Shown: in pieces, positions 54,247 to 62,867 of the stretch
Layout: every line of letters begins with the position of its first letter
Position numbering within the stretch: the stretch's first letter is position 1
NCBI GenBank assembly: GCA_035913415.1
Contig: JAMIIV010000045.1
Location: 1 to 64,000 of the forward strand
Direction of reading: 5' to 3'
DNA length: 64,000 bases
Source of the DNA: UBA5070 sp035913415
Lineage (GTDB): Bacteria; Fibrobacterota; Fibrobacteria; UBA5070
Translations under genes and position numbers: made by a program
Notes under the pieces: generated by a model
What the model saw: the letters and a program-made list of their open reading frames with translations, nothing else
Told to the model about the DNA's origin: nothing
The model's database searches: none

Positions 54247-54350
54247 CGCAGTGTCGTACGGGCCCGGGGACCTCTTCACACCCGCGTGAGGTCAGGTTCC
54301 GGACTTGGCCCAATGGATTACCGCGCCAAACGCTGGCATAGACCTCGGCG

Positions 54351-55550
54351 TCAATCCGACCGGGAAAGCCCGGAGCGCACGATCGACTCCAGGCTGGACA
54401 ACTCCGCTCGCAGCGACGCGTTGGTCACCGCGGTGGAGTCGCCCCTGGGGTGGACCACCAGGATCCGGAGCCAGGTTCCGGTCGGGAGCCTCGACTCCTG
54501 CCAGCTTCCCTCCAGGGGAAGATCCAGGCGCCGCACATGCTCCAGCGCGGAATCGAGTCCCTCTCCGAGGGACGCCCGGGGAATGGACTGCACAACGATC
54601 GTATCGCGGAAATCCAACCGCGTCACCTGGACGGGGATCGAGTCTCCACCCTCCAGATCGGCGGAGAATTCCATGCTGCCGCCTCCGGTGCGTTGGAACA
54701 CGATGCGGCGCCGCACGACCGGTGGCACGGGAAGATCGCGGACGAACACGGCCAGATCGTCTCCCGTCGCCGAATCCCGCAGGAGGAGCCGCTCCGGAGT
54801 GAAACACCCGGGAGCCAAGAGGATCCAGCGCAACGGACGCCCCAGAAGGGCGTGTACGCCCGACTCGATCCCGCGAAGGGTCTGGGCCGACGAGGTGTCC
54901 TCGCAGTACATGAGCGTCTGCATGGCGCTGAGCGTCAAATTTTGACTGTCACCCCTCCAGCTTCCGGACAGATGGTTGCATCCGTCCGACCCGAACAGGC
55001 TGCCGTCGGCACGCAGCTCCAGGGGCACGACCTGCAGAAGGGGGCCGGACTCGGAAGAAAATTGCGCAGGGAGACGCTCCAGGTACCACTGGCCTTGCAG
55101 ATTGCCCATGCCCGCCGTGTCCGCTCCCGACCCGGTCGAGTCGATCACGATCTCCAGATCGAGGCCTCCGTCTGCCGGACGCAGGACCACCCGTGCCTGG
55201 GTGGTGATGCCCGGCACGATGGTCACCTGCGTGGAGCCTGCGTAGCGGGCGATGCCACCCCGCACGAGCAGGACATCGACCGCCCACGCCCCTGCCTGGA
55301 GCCCTTCCACCGTGGCGATCGAGGCCAGGCCGACGCGTTGCTCGCGTGTCTCGGTGCCGCTGGACAGGCGGATCACCAGGGAGTCGACCTGCATGGACAG
55401 CGCTTCGATCTGCGTCGAGGAGAGGCGGAACGCGACCCCACCCGAGCGCAGATCGTCCACCTTCCCGGAGCCCGTGGAGCTGGAACGATCGCAGCCGGTG
55501 ACGGCCAGGAGGGGGAGGCAGAGGGCCAGCAGGGCGAGGGTTGATCTCAT
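54351..55550 (-). CDS. Lipoprotein with META (HslJ-like) domain
   Basis: This 399-residue protein starts at ATG 55550; the lipobox is VTGC (Cys about 20). Residues about 25-150 are a beta-rich domain. Residues about 155-270 match the META/HslJ fold: GQWYLERLP ... LELRADGSLFGSDGCNHLSGSW ... LSAMQTLMYCED, with the G-C-N and M-x-C marks. HslJ-type proteins are envelope stress or novobiocin-resistance related in E. coli. The C-terminal 130 residues are unassigned. Nothing else lies in its transcript. Confidence 0.7.
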   Translation of the reverse strand: MRSTLALLALCLPLLAVTGCDRSSSTGSGKVDDLRSGGVAFRLSSTQIEALSMQVDSLVIRLSSGTETREQRVGLASIATVEGLQAGAWAVDVLLVRGGIARYAGSTQVTIVPGITTQARVVLRPADGGLDLEIVIDSTGSGADTAGMGNLQGQWYLERLPAQFSSESGPLLQVVPLELRADGSLFGSDGCNHLSGSWRGDSQNLTLSAMQTLMYCEDTSSAQTLRGIESGVHALLGRPLRWILLAPGCFTPERLLLRDSATGDDLAVFVRDLPVPPVVRRRIVFQRTGGGSMEFSADLEGGDSIPVQVTRLDFRDTIVVQSIPRASLGEGLDSALEHVRRLDLPLEGSWQESRLPTGTWLRILVVHPRGDSTAVTNASLRAELSSLESIVRSGLSRSD

Positions 55551-55723
55551 GGCGTGCGCCTGGGGTGGGGGTGAGGGGACGTGCGCCGGGGGGGCGCAGG
55601 TCAACGATACTCCCCTTGTCCATTCCTCCACGACTCGCTGGGCGGCACCCCCGAGGAATCCGTTCCCCGCCGGGAAACAGGCCGGCCTGTCGAAGTCGCG
55701 GCGGGAATGCGACCTTTCGGGGC

Positions 55724-57094
55724 ATGAAGCCTTCTCGGTCGCGACCTCGGCCTTCGATCCTCGCCCTGCTCGTCACGCTTTTGTGTGCCGCCACCACGAC
55801 GTTCGCCCATCTGGTCGACCCGTTCTTCACCGGGGCGCACCTGGAGCTGTTCTTCCTAACACTGGTGGTGGTGGTCTCCGCGCTCTGGGGGCGCTGGCCA
55901 GGCATCCTCGCCGCCTCGTTGGCGACCCTCTGCTACGATTTCTTCTTCCTCGCTCCGCGCTACTCCCTGCGCGTCTCCGGCCCCGATGTCCTCTCCTTGT
56001 TGCTGTTGCTGGGTGTGGCCATCCTCGTGGGGACCATGGCCGCCCGACTTCGCCGGGAAGCCCTGGTCGCACGCCAAGGCAGGGAGACCGCCCAAGCGAC
56101 CTCCCGCCTGGCCCGCGACCTGGCGGGTGCCCTGACCGCCGACCAGGCGGTGGACATGGCGATCAAACGCATCCGCGAAACCCACGACTGGAGCCCGATC
56201 TTCCACCCCGGGATGGAGCCTCCGATCCTGGCGGCCGGATGGGATGTGTTGCCCCTGCGTGCACCCAGGAAGGTCCGCGGCCACCTCGCCATCCCACCCG
56301 AGGCCATCGCCTCCCTGGACCGCGACCTCCTGCAGGCTTGGGGCTCGCTTCTGGGCCTGTCGCTGGAGCGCATCCACTTCGTGGAGGTCGCACGCGAAGC
56401 GCTCCTGCGGATGGAGGGAGAAAGGCTTCGCGGACACATCCTGTCTACATTGTCGCACGACCTGCGGACGCCCCTGACGTCGATCGTCGCCCAGGCGCAG
56501 AGGATTCAGGAAGGGGTACGCAAGGGTGCGCCCCCCGACGAGCTCGAGGGATGCGCGACGGGACTCCTCGAGGAATCGCGCCGGATGTCCGATCTGGTGG
56601 GGAACCTGCTCGAATTGTCCCGCCTGCAGTCGGGGGGAGTGCAACTGCGGCAGGAGTGGAACGCCATCCAGGAGCTGGCCGAATCCGCCCTTCGGCATCG
56701 GCGGACCCATCTCGAGGGCCGGCCGATCCAGGTCGACATCCCCGACGATCTTCCGTTGGCCTGGTGCGACGGCATCCTCCTCGAGAGGGTGCTGGTCAAC
56801 CTGCTCGACAACGCCGGACGCCACACGCCCGCGGGCACCCCACTGCGCTTGTGGGCCCGTCTGGAGCAGGATGGTCTCTCCTGCGGAATCGACGACCAAG
56901 GCCCCGGCTTCCCCCTGGACAGCCTGGCGCAAGATGCCGGACGCGGAGGCATCGGGCTGTCGCTGTGTCGCGCCATCGCCAAGGCCCACGGAGGCGAATT
57001 GCGGCTGGAGTCCGGCCCCGGAGGCGGCGCGCGGGTGTTTCTGCTGCTTCCCCAACAACCTCCCCCACCGGAAGACCCTGTCGAGGAGGTCTGA
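55724..57094 (+). CDS. kdpD: KdpD-like sensor kinase lacking the N-terminal KdpD/USP domains
   Basis: This 456-residue kinase starts at ATG 55724. Four hydrophobic segments (about 11-105) match the DUF4118 membrane unit of KdpD (YDFFFLAPRYSLRVSGPDVLSLLLLLGVAILVG). A short GAF-like region (about 110-225) follows, then H245 (LSTLSHDLRTPLTSI), NLLDNAGRHTP and GIGLSLCRAIAKAHGG. Full-length KdpD is about 900 residues; the cytoplasmic KdpD and USP domains, which bind c-di-AMP in some Firmicutes, are absent. It is followed by kdpE after 100 bases. Confidence 0.88.
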   Translation: MKPSRSRPRPSILALLVTLLCAATTTFAHLVDPFFTGAHLELFFLTLVVVVSALWGRWPGILAASLATLCYDFFFLAPRYSLRVSGPDVLSLLLLLGVAILVGTMAARLRREALVARQGRETAQATSRLARDLAGALTADQAVDMAIKRIRETHDWSPIFHPGMEPPILAAGWDVLPLRAPRKVRGHLAIPPEAIASLDRDLLQAWGSLLGLSLERIHFVEVAREALLRMEGERLRGHILSTLSHDLRTPLTSIVAQAQRIQEGVRKGAPPDELEGCATGLLEESRRMSDLVGNLLELSRLQSGGVQLRQEWNAIQELAESALRHRRTHLEGRPIQVDIPDDLPLAWCDGILLERVLVNLLDNAGRHTPAGTPLRLWARLEQDGLSCGIDDQGPGFPLDSLAQDAGRGGIGLSLCRAIAKAHGGELRLESGPGGGARVFLLLPQQPPPPEDPVEEV

Positions 57095-57126
57095 ACCGCC
57101 GCGCCTCCCTCGCCGCCGTTTGCGTG

Positions 57127-57158
57127 TTGTTTACGCCCCCGGCCGGATTGTTGACGCC
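57127..57158 (+). promoter_or_regulatory. Direct repeats between kdpD and kdpE
   Basis: TTGTTTACGCC (57127-57137) and TTGTTGACGCC (57148-57158) are near-identical and start 21 bases apart, two helical turns. This is the layout of an OmpR-family response regulator site, so KdpE autoregulation is plausible. Confidence 0.45.
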
Positions 57159-57194
57159 ACGGCACGGCCCCGGGAAGCGATACTTTACCCCATC

Positions 57195-57959
57195 ATGGAC
57201 ACCCACGAACCCGGCAACGAAGGCCTCGGTGCGCCCCCTCTCCCGGGAGAGCGCCGCACCATCCTGGTGGTCGAGGACGACAAGGCCATCTTGAAGCTGC
57301 TGCGCGACGTGCTCGCCGAACAGGGGCACGTGGTCCTCCAGGCGTCGACGGCTCGCTCCGGCCTGGTCGAAGCCGGATCGCGTCGTCCGGACCTCGCGAT
57401 CCTCGATCTCGGGCTGCCCGACCTGGACGGCAAGGAGTTCCTGCGCGACCTCCGCACCTGGTCCCGCATGCCTGTACTGGTCTTGTCAGCCCGGGGCGCC
57501 GAGACCGAGAAGGTGCTGGCCCTGGACATGGGAGCCGACGACTACCTCTCCAAACCCTTCGGCGTCCCCGAACTGCTGGCTCGCATCCGCTCCCTCCTGC
57601 GCCGCCACCAAGGCGCTCTCGCCGAGTCGGGTCCGTGTTTCCGGCTTGGATCGGTTCGCCTGGACCTGGCCGCGCGGACGGCCCGGCGCGAGGGCGAGAC
57701 GATCCACCTGACACCCGTGGAATTCAAGCTGCTGGCCGAGCTTGTCCGCGGCGAAGGACGGATTCTGACCCAATCCCATCTGCTTCGCGAGGTCTGGGGG
57801 CCGTCCCACTCGGCCCATTCCCATTACCTGCGCATCTTCCTGGCCCGACTGCGTAGGAAACTCGAGATCGACCCGGCCCAGCCACGACACCTGCTGACGG
57901 AAATCGGCGTCGGCTACCGATGCATCTGCGAACGCGAGGAATCTCCCGCGACGGACTGA
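57195..57959 (+). CDS. kdpE: KdpE-like response regulator
   Basis: This is a 254-residue OmpR-type regulator. The receiver has VVEDD acidic residues, phospho-acceptor D71 (AILDLGLPDLDG) and K in DDYLSKPFGVPELLARI. The winged helix shows LTPVEFKLLAELVRGEGRILTQSHLLREVWG and SHYLRIFLARLRRKLE, the KdpE recognition pattern. It pairs with the kinase upstream and probably controls the potassium transporter 105 bases downstream, since no kdpFABC genes are in view. Confidence 0.88.
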   Translation: MDTHEPGNEGLGAPPLPGERRTILVVEDDKAILKLLRDVLAEQGHVVLQASTARSGLVEAGSRRPDLAILDLGLPDLDGKEFLRDLRTWSRMPVLVLSARGAETEKVLALDMGADDYLSKPFGVPELLARIRSLLRRHQGALAESGPCFRLGSVRLDLAARTARREGETIHLTPVEFKLLAELVRGEGRILTQSHLLREVWGPSHSAHSHYLRIFLARLRRKLEIDPAQPRHLLTEIGVGYRCICEREESPATD

Positions 57960-58064
57960 CCGCATCGAACCCGGCTCGTCCCCCAATACCTCAAAACGAG
58001 ATCGCGCCCCCTTCCAGCGAGGTAACGGGCGGGTCTCGCGCCATGCGCGAAAGGACCACATCCC

Positions 58065-60074
58065 ATGGACCTCGAACCTACCGTTCCCGCCCCCGACCTG
58101 GGCCGGGGCCCCGAAGGGCTGTTGCGCCGTCTGCGGCACCGCGTCCTCGGATCCGCTCGCGATCCTTTCGACCGGTCCATCTTCCACAAGCTCTCGCTGC
58201 TGCCCTTCTTCGCCTGGGTGGGTCTGGGCGCCGACGGGTTGTCGTCTTCGTGCTACGGACCCGCCGAGGCCTTCCTGGCCTTGGGCGACCACCACGCCCT
58301 GGCCCTGCTGGTGGCCCTCGGAACAGCCCTCACGGTCCTGGTCATCTCCGCATCGTACGGCCAGATCATCGAGCTGTTCCCCACCGGGGGCGGCGGCTAC
58401 CTGGTCGCCTCACGACTGTTGTCCCCCAAATGGGGAATGGTCTCCGGCTCGGCCCTCATCATCGACTACGTGCTCACGATCGCGCTGTCGGTGGCGGCCT
58501 CCGGCGACGCCGTGTTCAGTTTCATTCCCGCGTCGTGGCAATGGGCCCGTTTCCCCTTCGAGATCCTCGCCTTGGTGCTTCTGGCGGGACTGAATCTACG
58601 CGGCGCCAAGGAGTCGGTGGGAGCCCTGGTCCCGATCTTCCTCGTGTTCGTGGCCACCCATCTCGCCGCCATCGCCTGGGCCTTGGGGTCGCGGCTTCCC
58701 GAAATGGGTGCCTTGGCCGTCTCCACCTCCTCCGAAATGGCCACGTCCACCCAAACCCTCGGGATTCTCCCTCTGGCCCTGCTGGTGATGCGGGCCTACT
58801 CCATGGGCGCCGGAACTTTCACCGGCATCGAAGCCGTCTCGAACGGGCTGCCTCTGCTGCGGGAGCCGAAGGTGCGCACCGGCAAGCGGACCATGCTCTA
58901 CATGGCGGTGTCGCTCTCCTTCACCGCCTTCGGTCTGATGGTCGCCTACCTCCTCTACCGTGTGGAACACGTCCCCGGGAAGACCCTCAACGCGGTGCTC
59001 TTCGAATCCATGACCGCCGGGTGGGGATCCTGGGGCGCCGCCCTGGTGACGGTGGCGTTGCTCTCGGAAGGAGCACTCCTGTTCGTCGCCGCGCAGGCGG
59101 GGTTCCTCGACGGCCCCCGGGTGCTTTCGAACATGGCCCTCGACCGCTGGTTACCCTCGCGGTTCGCACACCTCTCCGACCGGCTCGTGACCCAGAACGG
59201 CGTGCTGACGATGTTCCTCGCCTCGCTTGGCGCACTCGTCCTCAGCCGCGGCGACGTCTCGTTCCTGGTGATCCTCTATTCCATCAACGTCTTCATCACC
59301 TTCACCCTCTCGCAGTTGGGCATGCTGCTGCATTGGTGGCGCTCACGCCGCGACGGCCCCTGGAAGAAGCGGATGGCCATCGCGGGAACGGGCTTCCTGC
59401 TCTCGGCTTCCATCCTGGGATTCGTGCTGTTCGAGAAGTTCGCCGAAGGGGGATGGCTGACCTTGGGCATCACGGCCGGATTTGCGGGGACAGCCTTGCT
59501 GGTCAAGCGGCACTACCACAACACGTCGCAGACCCTGCGCCGCCTCGACTCGCTGGTTCGCGCCGCCGATCTCTCCCCGCGTGCCCCCTCTCTCGAAGCT
59601 CCTCCGCCCGATCCCAAAGGCCGCACGGCGGTGCTGCTGGTCAACGGATGGAACGGCCTGGGCTTGCACTCGATGCTGGCGATCCTGCGCTTGTACGGCG
59701 ATTTCTACCGCAACTGGGTGGTGCTGCACGTGGGCATCCTGGACGCGGGCAATTTCAAGGGGGCCGACGAGGTCGACGGACTGCGACGCCATGCCGAGCA
59801 GGAAACGGAACGCTATGTGGACTACCTGCGCGGCAACGGTCGCAGCGCCGAAGGTCGCACCCTGGTGCAGGCCGACGTGGTGGACGCGCTGGAGGAACTG
59901 GCCGTGCAGACGGCGCGCGACTATCCGCGTTCGGTGTTCTTCGGAGGGCAACTCGTGTTCCGTCGCGAGAACCTCTGGACGCGCATGCTCCACAACAACG
60001 TGGTCTTCGCGATCCAGCGCCGCCTCTACGTGCGGGGACTGCCCTTCATGGTCCTGCCCATCCGGGTCGACTGA
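58065..60074 (+). CDS. KimA-like APC-family potassium transporter
   Basis: This 669-residue protein has about 12 transmembrane helices (about 45-500), beginning FFAWVGLGADGLSSSCYGPAEAFLAL, then SYGQIIELFPTGGGGYLVASRLL and MVSGSALIIDYVLTIALSVAASGD. These segments match the KimA/YdaO potassium-proton symporter pattern more than amino-acid permeases. A cytoplasmic C-terminal domain of about 150 residues (TAVLLVNGWNGLGLHSMLAIL...) follows. The position after KdpDE supports a K+ role. It could still be another APC substrate. Confidence 0.7.
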   Translation: MDLEPTVPAPDLGRGPEGLLRRLRHRVLGSARDPFDRSIFHKLSLLPFFAWVGLGADGLSSSCYGPAEAFLALGDHHALALLVALGTALTVLVISASYGQIIELFPTGGGGYLVASRLLSPKWGMVSGSALIIDYVLTIALSVAASGDAVFSFIPASWQWARFPFEILALVLLAGLNLRGAKESVGALVPIFLVFVATHLAAIAWALGSRLPEMGALAVSTSSEMATSTQTLGILPLALLVMRAYSMGAGTFTGIEAVSNGLPLLREPKVRTGKRTMLYMAVSLSFTAFGLMVAYLLYRVEHVPGKTLNAVLFESMTAGWGSWGAALVTVALLSEGALLFVAAQAGFLDGPRVLSNMALDRWLPSRFAHLSDRLVTQNGVLTMFLASLGALVLSRGDVSFLVILYSINVFITFTLSQLGMLLHWWRSRRDGPWKKRMAIAGTGFLLSASILGFVLFEKFAEGGWLTLGITAGFAGTALLVKRHYHNTSQTLRRLDSLVRAADLSPRAPSLEAPPPDPKGRTAVLLVNGWNGLGLHSMLAILRLYGDFYRNWVVLHVGILDAGNFKGADEVDGLRRHAEQETERYVDYLRGNGRSAEGRTLVQADVVDALEELAVQTARDYPRSVFFGGQLVFRRENLWTRMLHNNVVFAIQRRLYVRGLPFMVLPIRVD

Positions 60075-60160
60075 CCTGCCGTGCGGGAACGCTGACAGCA
60101 CCAGCGCGGATTGCGACCTTGTGTGCAACGCCCTCCAGCCCCGCATCCGGAAGACTTCCC

Positions 60161-61489
60161 ATGGACCTGCACGAACATGCCACCGTCTGCGCCCCCGCGA
60201 CCGCCCCCGGCCGCGCGGCGCTGGCCATCGTCCGCGTCTCGGGGCCGCTGGTGAGGCGGCTGCTGGAACAGTCCATCGGACGGATTCCGACCGCACGCAC
60301 CGCGGTGCTGGCGGGATGGAAGTCCCGCGACGGACGGGTGCTGGACCAATGCCTGCTCACGCATTTTCCCGCCCCCCGCAGCTACACCGGCGAAGACCTG
60401 CTGGAATTGGCCCTGCACGGCAATCCCCTGATCGTGCACGAAGTGCTGCAGGACTTGCACGCGCGCGGCGTGCCGCTGGCCGCTCCGGGCGAGTTCACCT
60501 TGCGCGCGGTGCGCAACGGCCGCATGGACCTCTCGCGCGCCGAATCCGTGGCGGCCCTCGTGGACGCCGAGACCGGCCCCGCCCTGGAGGCCGCCAAAGG
60601 CGTATTGCTGGGCGCCCTGGGTGGGGAAATCGCCCGGCTGCGCTCGCTGCTGGTGGACCTGTCGGCACGCCTGGAGCTGGAAGCCGACTTCGCCGAGGAA
60701 GAGGCCGTCCCGGGAGGACAGGATCTGCTCCCTCCGCTGGACGAGGTGGCCTCCTCGCTTGAGGCCCTGCTCCGGGCCCAGGAACGCGCCGAGAGAGCGG
60801 CCAAGGCCCCGCGCGTGGTCCTGGCAGGACGCCCCAATGCGGGCAAGAGCCGCCTGGTGAACGCCCTGCTGGGCGAAGATCGCCTGCTGGTGTCGGCGAT
60901 TCCCGGCACCACCCGGGACTGGGTGGAAGTGCCCGTACCCACCGCGCGCGGCCCGGTGCACCTGTGCGACACGGCGGGTCTGGCCGACGCCCGCGACGAT
61001 CTCGACGCCGCCGCCCAGCAACGGACCCGCGCCCTGCTGGCCGCCTCGGCCCTGCAAGTGCTGGTGGCCGAATCCGGCCGTCCCCTGGGCGAGGACGAGC
61101 AACGACTGCTGCGCTCGGGCCCCGGATGGACCGTGGTGCGCACCAAGATCGATCTGCACCCCCAATGGTCCGACCCCGATGCTGCCCCGGCGCTGTCCAG
61201 CACCGACGGCACCGGCCTGGAGGCCTTCCGGAACACCCTCGCCGACCTGATGGGGGAAGCCCGCGAAGTGACGCATTCCGTCAGTCTCGTGGGATCGCGC
61301 CAGCGCGACGCGGCCTTGCGCGCGCGCGCGGACCTGGCCGAAGTCCGAGCCGCCCTGGGCACGGGAGCCGTCGAAATCGCCGCATGGCATCTGCGCCAGG
61401 CCACCCTGGCCCTCTCCGAACTGGTGGGCGACGTTGCTCCGCAAGAGGTGCTCGAGCGCGTGTTTTCTTCCTTTTGCATCGGAAAATGA
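60161..61489 (+). CDS. mnmE: tRNA uridine-5-carboxymethylaminomethyl modification GTPase MnmE
   Basis: This 442-residue protein works with MnmG to modify U34 of tRNA wobble positions. The N-terminal THF-binding domain begins ATAPGRAALAIVRVSGP with SYTGEDLLELALHGNP. The G domain shows GRPNAGKSRLVNAL, GTTRD, DTAGLAD and a G4 motif reading TKID where most have NKID. It ends in the diagnostic FCIGK with its catalytic Cys. The start ATG 60161 gives the normal length. The stop overlaps the next start (ATGA). Confidence 0.95.
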   Translation: MDLHEHATVCAPATAPGRAALAIVRVSGPLVRRLLEQSIGRIPTARTAVLAGWKSRDGRVLDQCLLTHFPAPRSYTGEDLLELALHGNPLIVHEVLQDLHARGVPLAAPGEFTLRAVRNGRMDLSRAESVAALVDAETGPALEAAKGVLLGALGGEIARLRSLLVDLSARLELEADFAEEEAVPGGQDLLPPLDEVASSLEALLRAQERAERAAKAPRVVLAGRPNAGKSRLVNALLGEDRLLVSAIPGTTRDWVEVPVPTARGPVHLCDTAGLADARDDLDAAAQQRTRALLAASALQVLVAESGRPLGEDEQRLLRSGPGWTVVRTKIDLHPQWSDPDAAPALSSTDGTGLEAFRNTLADLMGEAREVTHSVSLVGSRQRDAALRARADLAEVRAALGTGAVEIAAWHLRQATLALSELVGDVAPQEVLERVFSSFCIGK

Positions 61490-62580
61490 CGAACCCACCG
61501 TACGCACCCAGCTTCATGGACCTGCTCCTCGAGCAGATCCGCCACAACATCCCTTCCGCCGAACTGCGCCACGAGTCGCTCGCGCCATTGGCGCGGGCCT
61601 GCCAGTTCCTGGCCCCGTGGTCGGCCCCGCGGGCGGCTTGCACCACGGTGCGATTCGCCGACGGCTCCACCCCGCTGGTGGCCCGCACCCCGCTGGTGCT
61701 GGCCGCGGGAGCGGTGAAATACGCCCGTCATCTGGATGCCTTCGCGTCCTTCGGATTCGGTGCCGTCACGGTGGGCACCGCCACCCTGCGCGCCCGCCAG
61801 GGCAATCCGCTCAAGCCCCGCGCCAAGACGCTCGAAGACGACGGCGCCATCCAGAACGCCATGGGCCTGAACAATCCCGGCATCGAGGTCCTGGCGCGAC
61901 GCATCGACGACGCCCGCCCCGCCTGCGACCGCGAAGGCCTGCTGGTGGGCCTGTCCGTCTCGGAAGACCCCGACCTCCTGCCCGGCGAAACCGCCGACGA
62001 CAACGTGTTGGCCTGCCTGTCCCACGCCTGGCCCGTGGCCGACTACATCGAACTCAACCTGTCGTGCCCCAACACCGGGCACGAGCGCCTCGACCGCGCC
62101 TGGGGACGGGTCGACCGTCTGTTGGGCAAGGTCGCCGGATTCCGCGATCGCCAGGCCGTGCGCAAACCCCTGTGGGTGAAGCTCTCGCCGGATCTTTCCG
62201 ACGAGACCATCGCCATGGCGCTGGACAGCATCCGCGCCGTGAACCTCACGGGTGCCGTCCTGTTCAACACCTGGCCCGCCGCCCAGGGCACCTGGCCTGA
62301 CGGTGCCGACCTGCCCCCTCTAGGCGAGGTCGGACGTCCCGGCCTCAAGGGAGGCCTGTCCGGACGCCCCCTCTACACGGGGACCATCCGCGGCCTGCGC
62401 GCCGCCAAACCCCATGCCCAGGGGCTTTCCCTCCTGGCTTCGGGCGGCGTGGAAACCGGCGCCCAGGTGAACGCCCTGCGCGAGGCGGGTGCCGACCTGG
62501 TCCAGATCTACACCGTGGTCGCCTTCCGCTGGATGGCGGCGCGGCGCATCGTGGAAGAGAGCCTGTCCGCACGGGGCTGA
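61486..62580 (+). CDS. pyrD: Dihydroorotate dehydrogenase, class 2-like with Cys at the catalytic-base position
   Basis: This 364-residue FMN enzyme oxidises dihydroorotate to orotate in pyrimidine synthesis. Class 2-type features are GFGAVTVGTATLRARQGNPLKPR, NAMGLNNPGIEVLARRI, GLSGRPLYTGTIRGLRA and LASGGVETGAQ. The active-site loop reads LNLSCPNTGH, putting Cys where class 2 enzymes have Ser and class 1 enzymes have Cys. The quinone-binding N-terminal helices are short. It is coupled to mnmE by ATGA. Confidence 0.88.
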   Translation: MTNPPYAPSFMDLLLEQIRHNIPSAELRHESLAPLARACQFLAPWSAPRAACTTVRFADGSTPLVARTPLVLAAGAVKYARHLDAFASFGFGAVTVGTATLRARQGNPLKPRAKTLEDDGAIQNAMGLNNPGIEVLARRIDDARPACDREGLLVGLSVSEDPDLLPGETADDNVLACLSHAWPVADYIELNLSCPNTGHERLDRAWGRVDRLLGKVAGFRDRQAVRKPLWVKLSPDLSDETIAMALDSIRAVNLTGAVLFNTWPAAQGTWPDGADLPPLGEVGRPGLKGGLSGRPLYTGTIRGLRAAKPHAQGLSLLASGGVETGAQVNALREAGADLVQIYTVVAFRWMAARRIVEESLSARG

Positions 62581-62613
62581 GAAGGTGGTTGCGGATTATT
62601 GACCGGAGCTCTC

Positions 62614-62767
62614 CGCTCGTCCTGAGGAGCGCCCAAGGCGCGTCTCGAAGGGCGTGCGGAGGGCGGTATGCCCAATTTCGAGCGATTTGGGAACGTGCTT
62701 GGTTGCTTGAACGATGATTCCCCGCCCTTCGAGACGCGAGCCAATGCCTCGCTCCTCAGGACGAGCG
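62614..62767. repeat. Inverted pair of family B repeats
   Basis: Copy 1 (62614-62654) is cgctcgtcctgaggagcg...gtctcgaagggcg and copy 2 (62723-62767) is its inverse, cgcccttcgagacg...ctcctcaggacgagcg. They flank about 68 bases and could form a large stem. The unit resembles a REP-like repeat seen in many high-GC genomes. It fills the gap after the DHODH gene (62581-62867), where I see no gene. Confidence 0.75.
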
Positions 62768-62867
62768 GGCTTTTTAGGGCGATCCGATTTCGTAAACACC
62801 TTCTGAGCCGCGGGAGAAGAACCGTTAACCCGACCGCCGGGATGGATCTCGACGTAGACAAATTCCG

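Noticed and set aside
57960..58064. c-di-AMP (ydaO-type) riboswitch before the KimA-like gene
   Set aside because: The gap is only 105 bases and I could not find the paired cores of that riboswitch.
57920..60160. In-frame upstream extension of MnmE by about 750 codons
   Set aside because: The extension is out of frame with the KimA-like transporter and has shadow-frame Arg/Pro composition; MnmE starts normally at 60161.
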